Positions 4,644-5,778 of a stretch of 5,778 nucleotides of DNA are shown piece by piece (position 1 is the stretch's first letter; every line of letters begins with the position of its first letter). The notes below the pieces were generated by a model, which ran no database searches, was not told the DNA's origin, and worked only from the letters and a program-made list of their open reading frames with translations. The DNA comes from Clostridiaceae bacterium. GTDB lineage: Bacteria; Bacillota; Clostridia; Acetivibrionales; DTU013. The position numbers were made by a program, and so were the translations under genes. The stretch spans positions 1 to 5,778 of the forward strand of contig JAAZKL010000299.1 in assembly GCA_012799845.1 (NCBI GenBank), in the 5' to 3' direction.

Positions 4644-4928
4644 CTACTTCAACGATGTGGATTTCTCCGTGTGATGCCCGTGCCCCCTGAAAGTTCTGGT
4701 CGGTGCAAACTCACCCAGCTTATGCCCTACCATATCTTCAGTTATATAAACCGGCACATGCTTTCTGCCGTCATGAACTGCAATAGTGTGTCCTACCATC
4801 TGAGGGAATATCGTTGACGACCTGGACCAGGTTTTCAAAACCTTCTTGTCGTTGGCCCTGTTCATCTCCTCGATCCTCTTCAGGAGTTTGCTGTCAACAT
4901 ATGGTCCCTTCTTCAAAGATCTGCTCAT
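4644..4928 (-). CDS. rpsS: 30S ribosomal protein S19
   Basis: S19 sits at the top of the 30S head with S13 and takes part in the bridge to the 50S central protuberance. The 94-residue product has the normal length. It starts MSRSLKKGPYVDSKLLKRI and carries the family signature GHKLGEFAPTRTFRGHGHH at residues 68-86. The ATG at 4928-4926 has AAAGGAGG upstream, with a somewhat long spacing of 11 nt. It lies 43 nt after rplB and is followed by the long structured spacer before rplV. The order L2-S19-L22-S3 is standard. Complete, ends in TAG. Confidence 0.98.
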   Translation of the reverse strand: MSRSLKKGPYVDSKLLKRIEEMNRANDKKVLKTWSRSSTIFPQMVGHTIAVHDGRKHVPVYITEDMVGHKLGEFAPTRTFRGHGHHTEKSTSLK

Positions 4929-4971
4929 TCGGTGTTAATCCTCCTTTCCAGCATTGGATTCCCGCAGTATG

Positions 4972-5778
4972 TTACTTCGTGCCTCTCTTCTTGACTATAT
5001 ATTTATCCGACTTCTTATTCTTCTTCCTGGTCTTGTAACCAAGTGTAGGTTTGCCCCACGGGGTTACCGGACTGGGCCTTCCTATCGGCGACTTGCCTTC
5101 ACCGCCGCCATGCGGGTGGTCAACAGGGTTCATGACGACACCGCGGACGGTCGGCCTTACGCCCATCCATCTCTTTCTGCCGGCCTTGCCTACCGAGATG
5201 TTTTCATGCTCGATATTGCTGACCTGGCCGATCGTTGCCTTACACAGCTGGCTTACCATCCTGACTTCTCCCGAGGGGAGCCTGAGCTGTGCATAATCGC
5301 CTTCCTTTGCCATAAGCTGGGCGGCGCCTCCTGCCGATCTGACAAGCTGACCGCCTTTGCCGGGCTTCAGTTCAATGTTGTGCACCATCGTTCCAACAGG
5401 TATATTGGCCAGCGGAAGTGCGTTGCCCGGCTTTATGTCGGCTTCCGGTCCCGATTCTACTATATCTCCGACCTTCAGTCCGACCGGTGCCAGTATATAT
5501 CTCTTTTCTCCGTCTACATAGTAGAGAAGTGCAATATTTGCAGTCCTGTTGGGATCATACTCTATCGCTGCGACCTTTGCGTCTATGCCGTCCTTGTTCC
5601 TCTTGAAATCTATGATCCTGTACTTTTTCTTTGTGCCTCCGCCTATATGACGTACGGTTATCCTTCCGTAAACATTTCTGCCGCCTGTCTTTTTCAGGGT
5701 TTCCACCAGGGACTTCTCCGGTTCCTTCTTTGTGATCTCCTCAAAGGTGGAAACTGTCATGAACCTTCTGGCGGGAGA
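4972..5778 (-). CDS. rplB: 50S ribosomal protein L2 (partial, 5' end outside the window)
   Basis: L2 is a core 23S rRNA-binding protein required for subunit association and peptidyl-transferase activity. The visible 268 residues end in a complete C-terminus (TAA at 4974-4972). Conserved stretches include GRITVRHIGGG, YRIIDFKRNKDG, the OB/SH3-like core with GTMVHNIELKPGKGGQLVRS as adjoining segments, and MNPVDHPHGGGEG near the peptidyl-transferase centre. The last contains the histidines implicated in function in Escherichia coli. GKSPIGRPSPVTPWGKPTLG is the Firmicutes-type version of the following loop. An ATG at 5760 looks like a start but is internal: the codons before it (5778-5761) read SPARRF, which continues the family N-terminus (usually MAIKKYKPTSPGRRFMTV or similar). 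About nine residues are therefore missing at the right edge. Confidence 0.97.
   Translation of the reverse strand, partial: SPARRFMTVSTFEEITKKEPEKSLVETLKKTGGRNVYGRITVRHIGGGTKKKYRIIDFKRNKDGIDAKVAAIEYDPNRTANIALLYYVDGEKRYILAPVGLKVGDIVESGPEADIKPGNALPLANIPVGTMVHNIELKPGKGGQLVRSAGGAAQLMAKEGDYAQLRLPSGEVRMVSQLCKATIGQVSNIEHENISVGKAGRKRWMGVRPTVRGVVMNPVDHPHGGGEGKSPIGRPSPVTPWGKPTLGYKTRKKNKKSDKYIVKKRGTK

Overview
The window is one uninterrupted stretch of a bacterial ribosomal-protein operon (the S10/spc cluster). All genes are on the minus strand, so the transcript reads from the right end of the window to the left. In order of transcription it carries rplB (L2, 5' end cut off by the right edge), rpsS (S19), rplV (L22), rpsC (S3), rplP (L16), rpmC (L29), rpsQ (S17), rplN (L14), rplX (L24), rplE (L5), rpsN (S14, short zinc type), rpsH (S8) and rplF (L6, 3' end cut off by the left edge). 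The first seven are the distal part of the classical S10 operon. From rplN onward is the proximal part of the spc operon. No promoter or terminator is apparent between the two, which suggests one long transcript started upstream of the window.

The organism looks like a low-to-moderate GC Gram-positive bacterium, most likely a member of the Clostridia. The grounds are very strong AGGAGG-type Shine-Dalgarno sites before almost every gene, frequent TTG and GTG starts, a 61-residue S14 with two CxxC pairs, an L24 with two CxxC pairs, and a Firmicutes-like L2 C-terminal region. This is inference from protein character; no species can be named.

Layout: genes are tightly packed. rpsC/rplP and rplP/rpmC overlap, and most other spacers are 18-45 nt. 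Two spacers stand out: 152 nt between rpsS and rplV, and 128 nt between rpsH and rplF. Both contain inverted repeats that could fold in the mRNA. The products assemble into both subunits: S19, S3, S17, S14 and S8 into the 30S; L2, L22, L16, L29, L14, L24, L5 and L6 into the 50S. Co-transcription fits the need for equal amounts.

This is mostly an ordinary housekeeping locus; I see no mobile element, CRISPR array, RNA gene or new multi-gene system. The points worth a second look are an L22 with an N-terminal extension of about 45 residues (TTG start, strong ribosome binding site, and a possible second internal GTG start that would give the standard-length protein), the long bulged hairpin just upstream of it, and smaller hairpins in the rpsH-rplF and rplX-rplE spacers.
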